DNA of 64,000 nt from assembly GCF_015182285.1 (NCBI RefSeq), contig NZ_PRDM01000001.1:496001-560000 (forward strand), read 5' to 3'. Of this stretch, positions 43,038 to 53,338 are shown one piece after another. This DNA is from Flavobacterium hungaricum (GTDB lineage Bacteria; Bacteroidota; Bacteroidia; Flavobacteriales; Flavobacteriaceae). How positions within the stretch are numbered: the stretch's first letter is position 1; the number at the start of each line of letters is the position of its first letter. The position numbers and the translations under genes were made by a program. The notes beneath the pieces are model-generated. The model saw only the letters and a program-made list of their open reading frames with translations. It was not told the origin of the DNA and made no database searches.

Positions 43038-44966
43038 ATGTTAAAAAGTAAAATCGATAAAGCAACAGGTTTCGAAAAGCGCTTCGAAAACATCAATACT
43101 GTTGTTTTTGAAAACTCAACAGACGCATCAAAAGAAGTGGCGCAGGAAATAGCTGCTTTAATTAAAGCAAAACAAAAAGAAAATCAGCCTTGTATTTTAG
43201 GGTTGGCAACAGGATCTTCTCCAAAAGGTTTGTACGCAGAATTGGTACGTCTTCATAAAGAAGAAGGTTTGAGTTTTAAAAATGTAATCAGTTTTAATTT
43301 GGATGAATATTATCCAATGGAACCAAACTCGATCAACAGTTATGTTCGTTTCATGAAAGAATTACTGTTTGATCATGTCGATATTTTACCAGAAAACGCT
43401 CATGTGCCAGACGGACTTTTAACAAAAGAACAAATTGCGGATTACTGCCATGAATATGAAGCAAAAATAGAAGCTTTGGGCGGGATTGATCTTCAGATTC
43501 TTGGAATTGGAGGTAACGGACATATCGGTTTTAACGAATCGGGTTCGCTTCAAAACTCAAAAACGCGTTTAGTCGCTTTAGATCATATTACCAGAGTAGC
43601 TGCTAGTAAAGATTTTTTCGGATTGAACAATACACCGAGAACTGCGATCACTCTTGGAGTTAAAAAAATTATGGAAGCCAAAAGAGTAATTTTACTTGCT
43701 TGGGGTGAAGGAAAATCGAATGTTGTTAAAAGATCTGTAGAAGACGAAGTGACCAACAGAGTGCCAGCATCTTTTTTGCAGGAGCATGATAATGCTGTTT
43801 TTGTTTTAGATAAAGAAGCTTCATCAAAACTAACGAGAATTAACAGCCCGTGGCTGGTAGAGAAAGTTGTTTGGACAGATAAATTAACCCGAAAAGCAGT
43901 TTTAGGATTAGCACTTAAATTGAAAAAACCAATTTTGATGCTTACCGATGCCGATTATATCGAAAACGGAATGAGTGATTTATTGGCAGATTCGGGGCCG
44001 GCTTACGATACAAATATTAAGATCTTCAATAAATTACAAAATACAATTACGGGCTGGCCAGGCGGAAAACCAAATGCAGACGATAGTAATCGTCCAGAGA
44101 GAGCAGAACCGGCAAGAAAACGTGTTTTAATTTTTAGTCCGCATCCAGATGATGATATCATTAGTATGGGAGGAACTTTTATGCGTCTTCAAGAACAAGG
44201 GCATGATGTGCATGTGGCATACCAAACGTCTGGAAATATCGCTGTTGCAGATGACGAAGCATTGCGTTTTGCTAGTTTTGTAATTGATTATAATGAGAAA
44301 TTCGGAATCAAAAGTCCGGAGGCTGATGCGATTTATGAAAAGGCGGTTACCTTCTTAAAAAATAAAAAGAACAGCGAAATTGATATTCCAGAAGTTCGTT
44401 ACATTAAAGGATTGATTAGAAAAGGTGAGGCGAGAGCAACCAGTCATTTTGTTGGTTTGGATGACGATCATATTCACTTTATGGAATTACCTTTCTATGA
44501 AACTGGAACTATTGAGAAAAAACCAATAGGACCAGAAGATATTCAGTTAACAGTTGATTTAATTGAAAAAATTAAACCGCACCAAATCTACGCAGCAGGA
44601 GATTTAGCAGATCCGCACGGAACGCACAAAGTTTGTCTGGATGCTATTTTTGAAGCGGTGAAAGTTTTAAAACCAAAAGAATTCATGAACGACTGCTGGT
44701 TATGGTTGTACCGCGGTGCTTGGCAGGAATGGGGAATTGACGAAGTTGAAATGGCGGTTCCAATGAGCCCGGATCAGGTTTTGGCAAAACGTCACGGAAT
44801 CTTCAAACATCAGTCACAAAAAGATGGTGTTGTTTTCCAAGGAACAGATGCGAGAGAATTTTGGCAGAGAGCAGAAGACAGAAACAGCGAAACAGCTGCT
44901 GTGTACCAGCAATTAGGTTTGGCAACTTATGCAGCTATGGAAGCATTTGTGAGATGGCATTATTAA
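43038..44966 (+). CDS. nagB: Glucosamine-6-phosphate deaminase fused to a PIG-L/LmbE-type deacetylase domain
   Basis: 642 residues. The N-terminal half (about 1-275) is NagB: LGLATGSSPKGLYAEL, NLDEYYP, LGIGGNGHIGFNESGS. From about residue 365 follows a PIG-L domain: FSPHPDDDIISMGGTF (metal ligands HPDDD), and the second ligand region GDLADPHGTHKVCLDA. NagB converts glucosamine-6-P to fructose-6-P and ammonium; the PIG-L half could deacetylate GlcNAc derivatives to feed it. E. coli NagB lacks this half (266 residues). The fusion is common in Bacteroidota. Single gene. Confidence 0.93.
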   Translation: MLKSKIDKATGFEKRFENINTVVFENSTDASKEVAQEIAALIKAKQKENQPCILGLATGSSPKGLYAELVRLHKEEGLSFKNVISFNLDEYYPMEPNSINSYVRFMKELLFDHVDILPENAHVPDGLLTKEQIADYCHEYEAKIEALGGIDLQILGIGGNGHIGFNESGSLQNSKTRLVALDHITRVAASKDFFGLNNTPRTAITLGVKKIMEAKRVILLAWGEGKSNVVKRSVEDEVTNRVPASFLQEHDNAVFVLDKEASSKLTRINSPWLVEKVVWTDKLTRKAVLGLALKLKKPILMLTDADYIENGMSDLLADSGPAYDTNIKIFNKLQNTITGWPGGKPNADDSNRPERAEPARKRVLIFSPHPDDDIISMGGTFMRLQEQGHDVHVAYQTSGNIAVADDEALRFASFVIDYNEKFGIKSPEADAIYEKAVTFLKNKKNSEIDIPEVRYIKGLIRKGEARATSHFVGLDDDHIHFMELPFYETGTIEKKPIGPEDIQLTVDLIEKIKPHQIYAAGDLADPHGTHKVCLDAIFEAVKVLKPKEFMNDCWLWLYRGAWQEWGIDEVEMAVPMSPDQVLAKRHGIFKHQSQKDGVVFQGTDAREFWQRAEDRNSETAAVYQQLGLATYAAMEAFVRWHY

Positions 44967-45097
44967 GATGCTAAGGTTCTGAGTTTTTTAATGAAAAAGG
45001 TTCAAAGGTTTAGGGAACAAAGGCTCAAAGGCTTTGATTTATTGAAAATTTATTCAATGAAATCCTTTCATTATGACAAAAAAATAAAAAAATAGAA

Positions 45098-45105
45098 TAG
45101 CTTTG
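45098..45105 (+). promoter_or_regulatory. -7 promoter box upstream of the DUF3820 gene
   Basis: TAGCTTTG matches TAnnTTTG, 75 bp before the ATG and just upstream of a long hairpin. Confidence 0.45.
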
Positions 45106-45113
45106 CAATAATT

Positions 45114-45167
45114 AGAAGCAAGAGGAAAGAATGAGTTTGTATTCTTTTCTCTTGCTTCTTTTTTTCT
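45114..45167 (+). terminator. 19-bp stem-loop with T-run between nagB and the DUF3820 gene
   Basis: Arms 45114-45132 and 45141-45159 (one mismatch) followed by T-rich sequence. It can end nagB transcription; because a promoter box precedes it, it may instead be a leader attenuator for the next gene. Confidence 0.75.
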
Positions 45168-45179
45168 TTTATAAAAAAA

Positions 45180-45416
45180 ATGGAACAAGACAAAAAACTT
45201 CTCATAAAATTAGCTCATACTAAAATGCCTTTCGGGAAATATGAAGGGCGTTTTTTAATCGATTTACCTGAATATTATGTGGTTTGGTATCAGAATAAAG
45301 GTTTTCCAAAAGGAGAATTAGGGCAGCAGTTGCAGCTTATTTATGAGTTAAAATTAAACGGACTCGAAGAATTAATTCGCAACATAAAAAAGCAATATCC
45401 AAAGCCTTTGAAATAA
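45180..45416 (+). CDS. DUF3820-family small protein
   Basis: 78 residues, the size and pattern of DUF3820 (KMPFGKYEGRFLIDLPEYYVVWYQNKGFPKGELGQQLQLIYELKLNGLEEL). A Pseudomonas member was described as a quorum-regulated virulence factor, but the molecular role is unknown. No signal peptide. It starts 12 bp after the T-run of the hairpin above. Confidence 0.88.
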   Translation: MEQDKKLLIKLAHTKMPFGKYEGRFLIDLPEYYVVWYQNKGFPKGELGQQLQLIYELKLNGLEELIRNIKKQYPKPLK

Positions 45417-47479
<2,063 letters not shown>

Positions 47480-47559
47480 TAATTATATTCTGAGAGGCTG
47501 TAACATTTGAGAAAGACTCACAACTAATAACCTCAAACGAATAACTTTTTTAAATAATA

Positions 47560-49470
47560 ATGGAAGAAAAAAAATTAGACTTTAATTCAATCATTGGTTT
47601 TGTATTGATATTTGGAATTTTGATTTGGATCATGTATCAAAATCAGCCTTCTGAAAAAGAAATTGCTGCTGAAAAAGCCAAAAAAGAATTAGTTGCTAAA
47701 CAAGAAGCACAAGCAAAAACGGATAAAGCTAAAACTGCTGCATTACCAGCTGCAACAACTCCTGGAGATACGGTTCAATTGGCGAACTTGCAAAAAACTC
47801 TAGGCGGATTTGCTTATTCTGCAACACTTCCTTCTGCAAAAGAAGCTTTTACTACAATCGAAAATGAGAAATTGAGATTAAAAATCGCAAATAAAGGCGG
47901 TTATATTGTAGAAGCAACTTTAAAAGAATTCAAAAAATTTGAGAAAAATTCAGGGCAATTAGTTGAATTAATCAAAGACAATAATTCTAATTTAAACATT
48001 CAATTACAAACAACTGACAACAGAACTTTAAACTCTAAAGATTTGTATTTTGAGCCGACTTTAGAAAAAATTGGTTCGGATCAGGTTTTATCTATGCGTT
48101 TGAAAGCGGGTGCAAACGAATTTTTAGAATACAAATACATATTAAAACCAAATGATTATTTAGTTGGTTTTGATATTCGTTCTCAAGGATTAAACAGAGT
48201 TTTAAATTCTTCTAAGCCATTAGATTTACAATGGGATTTAAAAACATACAGAAACGAAAAAAGTATTTCGTATGAAAACCGTTATGCTGAAATTTATTAT
48301 GAGCACGAAGACGGTAAAATTAATTATGCAGGTTTAGGTAAACATGAAGAAGAAACAGTAGAAAAAGTTAGTTTTATAGCTTACAAACAGCACTTTTTTA
48401 CTTCTATCTTAGTAACTGACAAGCCATTTGCAACATCTAAATTAGAGTCAACTAATTTGGTTAACGATGAAAAAATCGATACTGTCTTTACTAAACAATT
48501 TAAGACAAATGTTCCTTTAGCATTCTCAAATGGTGAAATTGATTATAAAATGCAATGGTATTTTGGACCTGCAGATTATAAAGTTTTAAAATCTTATGAT
48601 AAAAATTTCCAAAAAATCATTCCATTAGGATGGGGAATTTTCGGATGGATCAACAGATTGATTTTTATTCCATTATTTGGCTTCTTAAGTTCAACAATCG
48701 GACTTTCATTAGGAATTGCGATTATCATTTTTACAATAATTATCAAATTGGCGATGTCGCCAATTACCTATAAATCATTCTTGTCTCAGGCAAAAATGAA
48801 AGTTTTACGTCCTGAGATTACTGAGTTGGGAGAAAAATTCAAAAAAGACCCAATGAAGAAACAACAGGAAACAATGAAACTGTACAACAAGGCAGGAGTA
48901 AACCCAATGGCAGGATGTGTCCCGGCATTGATTCAGCTTCCGTTTATGTACGCATCGTTCCAGTTCTTCCCATCAGCTTTTGAGTTAAGACAAAAAGGAT
49001 TCCTTTGGGCAGACGATTTATCATCTTTTGATGCGGTTGTAAAATTACCTTTCAGTATTCCGTTGTACGGAGATCATATCAGTTTGTTCCCAATCTTGGC
49101 AGCAATTGCAATTTTCTTCTACATGAAAATGACTTCTGGAGATCAGCAGATGGCAGCGCCGCAGCAGGAAGGTATGCCGGATATGGCAAAAATGATGAAA
49201 ATCATGATTTATGTTTCACCATTAATGATGTTAATTTTCTTCAACAGCTACGGTGCAGGTTTGAGTTTGTACAACTTTATTTCGAACTTAATTACAATCG
49301 GAATTATGTTTGTAATTAAAAATTACATTGTAGACAGCGAAAAAATTCACGCTCAGATTCAGGAAAACAAATTAAGAGAGCCTAAAAAGCCAAGTAAGTT
49401 TCAGCAGCGTCTTCAAGATGTAATGGAGCAGCAGGAAGCAGCTAAGAAAGCTCAAGGCAAAAAGAAATAA
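47560..49470 (+). CDS. yidC: Membrane protein insertase YidC
   Basis: 636 residues. N-terminal membrane anchor (FNSIIGFVLIFGILIWIMY), a large periplasmic beta domain (about 70-360) and the conserved five-helix core from about 365 (IFGWINRLIFIPLFGFLSS, KLAMSPITYKSFLSQAKMKVLRPEI, GVNPMAGCVPALIQLPFMYASFQFFPSA). Lys/Gln-rich C-terminal tail. It inserts and folds inner-membrane proteins with or without Sec. The pyrG-yidC order recurs in flavobacteria as far as I know. Confidence 0.96.
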   Translation: MEEKKLDFNSIIGFVLIFGILIWIMYQNQPSEKEIAAEKAKKELVAKQEAQAKTDKAKTAALPAATTPGDTVQLANLQKTLGGFAYSATLPSAKEAFTTIENEKLRLKIANKGGYIVEATLKEFKKFEKNSGQLVELIKDNNSNLNIQLQTTDNRTLNSKDLYFEPTLEKIGSDQVLSMRLKAGANEFLEYKYILKPNDYLVGFDIRSQGLNRVLNSSKPLDLQWDLKTYRNEKSISYENRYAEIYYEHEDGKINYAGLGKHEEETVEKVSFIAYKQHFFTSILVTDKPFATSKLESTNLVNDEKIDTVFTKQFKTNVPLAFSNGEIDYKMQWYFGPADYKVLKSYDKNFQKIIPLGWGIFGWINRLIFIPLFGFLSSTIGLSLGIAIIIFTIIIKLAMSPITYKSFLSQAKMKVLRPEITELGEKFKKDPMKKQQETMKLYNKAGVNPMAGCVPALIQLPFMYASFQFFPSAFELRQKGFLWADDLSSFDAVVKLPFSIPLYGDHISLFPILAAIAIFFYMKMTSGDQQMAAPQQEGMPDMAKMMKIMIYVSPLMMLIFFNSYGAGLSLYNFISNLITIGIMFVIKNYIVDSEKIHAQIQENKLREPKKPSKFQQRLQDVMEQQEAAKKAQGKKK

Positions 49471-49480
49471 TTCTAAATAA

Positions 49481-49510
49481 AAAAATCTCGATTTATCGGG
49501 ATTTTTTTTA
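49481..49510 (+). terminator. Terminator of yidC
   Basis: aaaaatctcgat - tt - atcgggattttt stem (one G-U pair) and T8. Confidence 0.85.
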
Positions 49511-49563
49511 TACCGCTATAATTTATAATTTAGATTTTCGTTAAGTTAAAAAATAAAAATACT

Positions 49564-50283
49564 ATGATCTCTAAAAAAATCATACTTGGATTACTATTTC
49601 TAAACGCATTGTTTTTGAATGCTCAGACAGAAATGAATAAAGTAGATGCCAATGGTAAAAAAGACGGACTTTGGAAAGGTACTTATGCCGAGTCTAAACG
49701 TCCTCGTTATGAAGGAACTTTTAGCCACGGAAAAGAAACGGGGATTTTTAAATTTTTTGATGATACCAAAAAAGGAGACGTTGTTGCGACAAGAGATTTT
49801 AGCGCAAACGACGGCAGTTCGTACACGATTTTTTATGATCAGAATAAAAACATTGTAAGCGAAGGGAAAGAAGTTGGAAAACTACGCGAGGGACAATGGA
49901 AATATTATCATAAAGCTTCTAAAGTTTTAATGAGTGTTGAAAATTACAAAAACGGAAAACTAGAAGGTTTAAAAACAGTTTATTATCCAAACTCAAAAAT
50001 TGCAGAAGAACTGACTTATAAAAATGGTTTAAAAGAAGGAGCTTATAAAAAAATAGGTCAGGACGGCACGCTTCAGGAAGAATCTAATTATAAAAATAAC
50101 GAATATAATGGCGACGCTGTTTTCTATGATTCTGATGGAAGTGTTGCATCAAAAGGGAAATTTGTTAACGGAAAAAAGGCAGGAATGTGGCAGTTTTACC
50201 AAAAAGGTAAATTGCTAAAAGAAGTTAACATGAGCGATCCTAAAAGCAGTTATCAAGCCGATTCGAAACCTAAAAATAAATAG
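49564..50283 (+). CDS. Exported MORN-like repeat protein (YwqK-type)
   Basis: 239 residues with a signal peptide (ending LFLNAQ) and about seven MORN-like repeats of 20-25 residues (NGKKDGLWKGTY, VGKLREGQWKYYHK, NGKLEGLKTVYYPN, NGLKEGAYKKIGQDG, NGKKAGMWQFYQKGK). Databases label these toxin-antitoxin YwqK antitoxins, but nothing here supports a toxin partner. An envelope protein with repeat-mediated binding is more likely. Single gene with its own terminator. Confidence 0.82.
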   Translation: MISKKIILGLLFLNALFLNAQTEMNKVDANGKKDGLWKGTYAESKRPRYEGTFSHGKETGIFKFFDDTKKGDVVATRDFSANDGSSYTIFYDQNKNIVSEGKEVGKLREGQWKYYHKASKVLMSVENYKNGKLEGLKTVYYPNSKIAEELTYKNGLKEGAYKKIGQDGTLQEESNYKNNEYNGDAVFYDSDGSVASKGKFVNGKKAGMWQFYQKGKLLKEVNMSDPKSSYQADSKPKNK

Positions 50284-50292
50284 TACCAATTT

Positions 50293-50318
50293 GTGCCCGC
50301 ATTGCGGGCATTTTTTTT
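50293..50318 (+). terminator. Terminator of the MORN-like gene
   Basis: tgcccgc-att-gcgggca stem followed by T8; same stem and loop as the guaA terminator. Confidence 0.9.
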
Positions 50319-50402
50319 GCCGCGAATTACACGAATTTTCACGAATTGTTAGTAGCTGAAGAAAGCTAAAATTAATTCGTGAAAATTCGTGCAATTCGTG
50401 GC
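50319..50402. repeat. Long inverted copy of the cacgaatt repeat family
   Basis: 29-bp arms (50319-50347, 50374-50402) pair with two mismatches around 26 bp. Each arm holds three cgaatt/aattcg units spaced by about ten bases. A further half-unit (aattcgtggc) follows near 50431. Confidence 0.88.
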
Positions 50403-50451
50403 AGCCTTTTTTTGATAAAATTAATTAATGAATTCGTGGCTGTTTTTTTTC

Positions 50452-50459
50452 TACTTTTG
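50452..50459 (+). promoter_or_regulatory. -7 promoter box of the DUF4956 gene
   Basis: TACTTTTG, a perfect TAnnTTTG match, 21 bp before the ATG. Confidence 0.65.
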
Positions 50460-50480
50460 AAAGTACAAAAACATTAACTT

Positions 50481-51038
50481 ATGGATTTAAACGAACTGAT
50501 TGGACGCTTTTTACTGCTGTTTTTTTCAATTTTAGTTTTGTATTTCTTCTCAAATAGAAAAGATAACGAAACCATAAATCCGTTAATGGTTATTGTTGGG
50601 CTTTGTACGTTTTCACTCTGTTATTTGTTTACCAAAATTGAAATCGGTGTTGGAATTGGTTTTGGTTTGTTTGCTATCTTTTCTATACTCAGATTCAGAA
50701 CACAGTCTTTTACGGTAAATGCGATTATTTTTCTTTTTGCCACCATTACTTTGTCTATTTTAGATATCATGTATCCGTTTGAGAAGATTGAAATAGTATT
50801 GTTTTTTCAATTCATTATCATCGGATTTTATATAGCGGCATCGATAATCGTCAATAAAAAAGCGTCAAAATATTTAAATACAATTGATGTAAAAATTCCG
50901 ATTGAAGGCAATTTTACTTTAAGCCAAGAATTTATTCGAAAATCAATTCAGCAGAAATTAAACATTCAAGACTTTGACTTCAAAATTATCCTGATTAACA
51001 CATCAAGTAACGAAATAGATCTTCAGGTGTTTTATTAA
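50481..51038 (+). CDS. DUF4956-family membrane protein
   Basis: 185 residues, about four membrane helices in the first 125 residues including the family motif GVGIGFGLFAIFSILRFRTQ, then a cytosolic ferredoxin-like tail. DUF4956 proteins often accompany polyphosphate (VTC-type) or CotH genes; neither is seen here. Function unknown. The stop overlaps the stop of the convergent gene by two bases. Confidence 0.85.
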   Translation: MDLNELIGRFLLLFFSILVLYFFSNRKDNETINPLMVIVGLCTFSLCYLFTKIEIGVGIGFGLFAIFSILRFRTQSFTVNAIIFLFATITLSILDIMYPFEKIEIVLFFQFIIIGFYIAASIIVNKKASKYLNTIDVKIPIEGNFTLSQEFIRKSIQQKLNIQDFDFKIILINTSSNEIDLQVFY

Positions 51039-52912
51039 TCGTTAAAAGGGCGAACTTGTTTAATGTATAAATCCCGACTTTCGTTCACGATTTTAAATTC
51101 GATATCTACGGGATTAAGCGAACTTTTTCGCCAATAACGGGACATTTTGTGTTCTATGGTTTTACTGATTTCATAAAGACGCGTGATTTCTTTTTTGTTC
51201 AGAAGCGGTTCGTTATTGTTTAAATTCGAATTAGAAGTATAATCAATATCAAGATCTAAAGTCTTGTTTTCTTCATCAATCTGATAAGCAGTAAATTGTT
51301 CGCAGATTTCACCTTTTTCGGGTTTCACAACCGAGTTTTCTCCTTTTTGGATGTTAACAGTAATTCCTAGAAAATTTTTTCTGAAAACATTTTTTGTAAT
51401 TACTACGCCATTCGCCAATTCGTCAGGAAAAGAACGATGCACCAAAACCGCCATAGCGATATTTTGCTGGTCGATGCCAAAAAGTTCTCTTTCGTTGTAC
51501 GAAGCTTCATTCCAGACACTTGCCCAGACTTGTTTTATGGCTTTTTCAAAAGTTTTAATGCTGTCACCCAAAATACCGGTTTTAGAATCGTACAATCCGG
51601 CGCCGTTAAAATCGTCTAAATCTTCGGCATTAGTAGAAGAACGAAATCTAAAGTTCTTGAAAGAGGCATTTTTAAAGGTTTGATTTAATTTAGTAATTAG
51701 TTCAGGATCAATGTCTTCTTTTTTAATAGCGTCACGAATTTCTTTTAGTTTTTTGTTAATCCAAATTAGGGAATCTTTATTTTGATTGGATAATAGTTCC
51801 TTTATTAAAGGCGAAATGGCTGCTTTCTCAATATGTTTTGTATAATAATAAAACGGAATTGCATGGGCATTTTCGGGAGTTTTAAACGGAATTTCTTTGG
51901 AAACAGCGATTAAATACGCCATATTTTGCGCTTTAGAACCAATAAAATTGACACCTTTTTTTGGAATGACAGAAAGATCTACTAATTCGGTAACGCTGTT
52001 GTCAATGCTTAATTTTTTCTTTTTTGAGTTTTTTTTCTCGGTTATTTTTTTAGCAGTTTCTTTGATATAAAAAGTATCAATTTCAATTTTAAATTCTACT
52101 TTTTTAGAAAGCAGCCTTTTAAGATTATTGTCTTTATCGACAACGGTATACGCCATTATTGGAATCTTACGGTTTTTGCCCAAAAGAACCAAATGACTCA
52201 ATGGGGTTTGCAGTTCGTTTACAATTATTCCTTTTACATCAGGAAGAATATTTGGAGTTCCGTCCAGAATTATAATTTCGTTAGAATTCGGTTTTATTTT
52301 CTCTAAGTCCTTGATTTTATATTGTTTTAAAATGCCAATTGTTGAGCCTGATACAACTTGCTGGTATTTTAAATCATTAAATATATAATCTGATTTTACA
52401 CATGGAATTTTGAATTTTTGCTGCTGAAACAATTCTATTTTTTCTGGATCGTTGAGATAAAACTTGAGATTATCGCCGATAAAAGAAGTCAGTTTAACTT
52501 GATTGTAAAACCATTCGATCTGAGAAACCTGCATATGATCGGATGCAGCAAGCTCAAAAATCCATTTATCAGTTCCTTTAATGTGATTAAGATTTCCGAG
52601 CAGAAAATCACGATCTTTTAGACTGTTACTGTAATTTTCTTTATTAAAAACTTCAACGCCTTTGTCATAGCCTAAATATCCCGTTGCAAAATCATAATGA
52701 TGCAAAATAATTTTACTGTTGAAATAGTACATTTTTTGTTTTTTCAAATCGTACACAATTTTTACCGATTCGATATTGGAGAATTTATCAGATAAAGGTT
52801 TTCCTTTAAAAGCTTTAAACGCTTCGTAATCTTTGATGGAGGGCAAAAATCGCTGCGCGTTTAAGGTGGTAAACACGAATATTGAAAACAAGATGTAAAT
52901 GTATTTTTTCAT
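51035..52912 (-). CDS. Exported PEP-synthase-like protein (swivelling and ATP-grasp domains)
   Basis: 625 residues with a signal peptide (ending TLNAQ). A PEP-utilising swivelling segment with the phospho-His context TPLSHLVLLGKNRKIP lies near 235-255, followed by a pyruvate-phosphate-dikinase/PEP-synthase ATP-binding domain (about 325-625: GSKAQNMAYLI, FRFRSSTNAEDLDDFNGAGLYDS, WASVWNEASYNERELFGI, DIEFKIVNESRDLYIKQVRP). The swivelling domain precedes the ATP-grasp, and no PEP-barrel domain is present. An ATP-dependent fold exported out of the cytoplasm is unusual; substrate unknown. Confidence 0.82.
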   Translation of the reverse strand: MKKYIYILFSIFVFTTLNAQRFLPSIKDYEAFKAFKGKPLSDKFSNIESVKIVYDLKKQKMYYFNSKIILHHYDFATGYLGYDKGVEVFNKENYSNSLKDRDFLLGNLNHIKGTDKWIFELAASDHMQVSQIEWFYNQVKLTSFIGDNLKFYLNDPEKIELFQQQKFKIPCVKSDYIFNDLKYQQVVSGSTIGILKQYKIKDLEKIKPNSNEIIILDGTPNILPDVKGIIVNELQTPLSHLVLLGKNRKIPIMAYTVVDKDNNLKRLLSKKVEFKIEIDTFYIKETAKKITEKKNSKKKKLSIDNSVTELVDLSVIPKKGVNFIGSKAQNMAYLIAVSKEIPFKTPENAHAIPFYYYTKHIEKAAISPLIKELLSNQNKDSLIWINKKLKEIRDAIKKEDIDPELITKLNQTFKNASFKNFRFRSSTNAEDLDDFNGAGLYDSKTGILGDSIKTFEKAIKQVWASVWNEASYNERELFGIDQQNIAMAVLVHRSFPDELANGVVITKNVFRKNFLGITVNIQKGENSVVKPEKGEICEQFTAYQIDEENKTLDLDIDYTSNSNLNNNEPLLNKKEITRLYEISKTIEHKMSRYWRKSSLNPVDIEFKIVNESRDLYIKQVRPFND

Positions 52913-53338
52913 GTTTTTGATTTAATGAATAAATGTAATTAAAAAAGGCATAGGTATATTTTTCTAATACATAGAATTGTAGTTTATTGAATCTGTAATC
53001 AGGTGTTTCAATTTTTTACTGCAAGTACTTATGAATTTGCAGTGAAAGAATCTCGTCAATTAGTTTTTTTATGGATTAAGTTCAATTTTTCAAACAATAG
53101 TGGAGTTAGTAAAAGTGATTATGAGAAATAATTTTATTCTATAGTGTTTGAATAGAATGACTTGGGAATGTATCGCTCGATTTTTGATATTTTTTTGTGT
53201 TCCAATTTAAAAGAATAATGCTTATTGATGTTTTTTTAATAAGTAAACATTTATATTCGTTGTTAAATTTTGATAATTTCCATTTTAATCCAAGAAGTAT
53301 CTGCGTAGGCTTCTTCTTCATACAAAAAGAAAAAATAC
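52913..53338. other. Divergent intergenic region without recognised features
   Basis: 426 bp, AT-rich, between the PEP-synthase-like gene (minus) and the metalloprotease gene (plus). No TAnnTTTG box, strong repeat or supported ORF was found; short frames are AT-rich noise. Confidence 0.5.

Noticed and set aside
49564..50283. Toxin-antitoxin system suggested by the YwqK-type label
   Set aside because: The protein is an exported MORN-like repeat protein and no toxin-like gene lies beside it.
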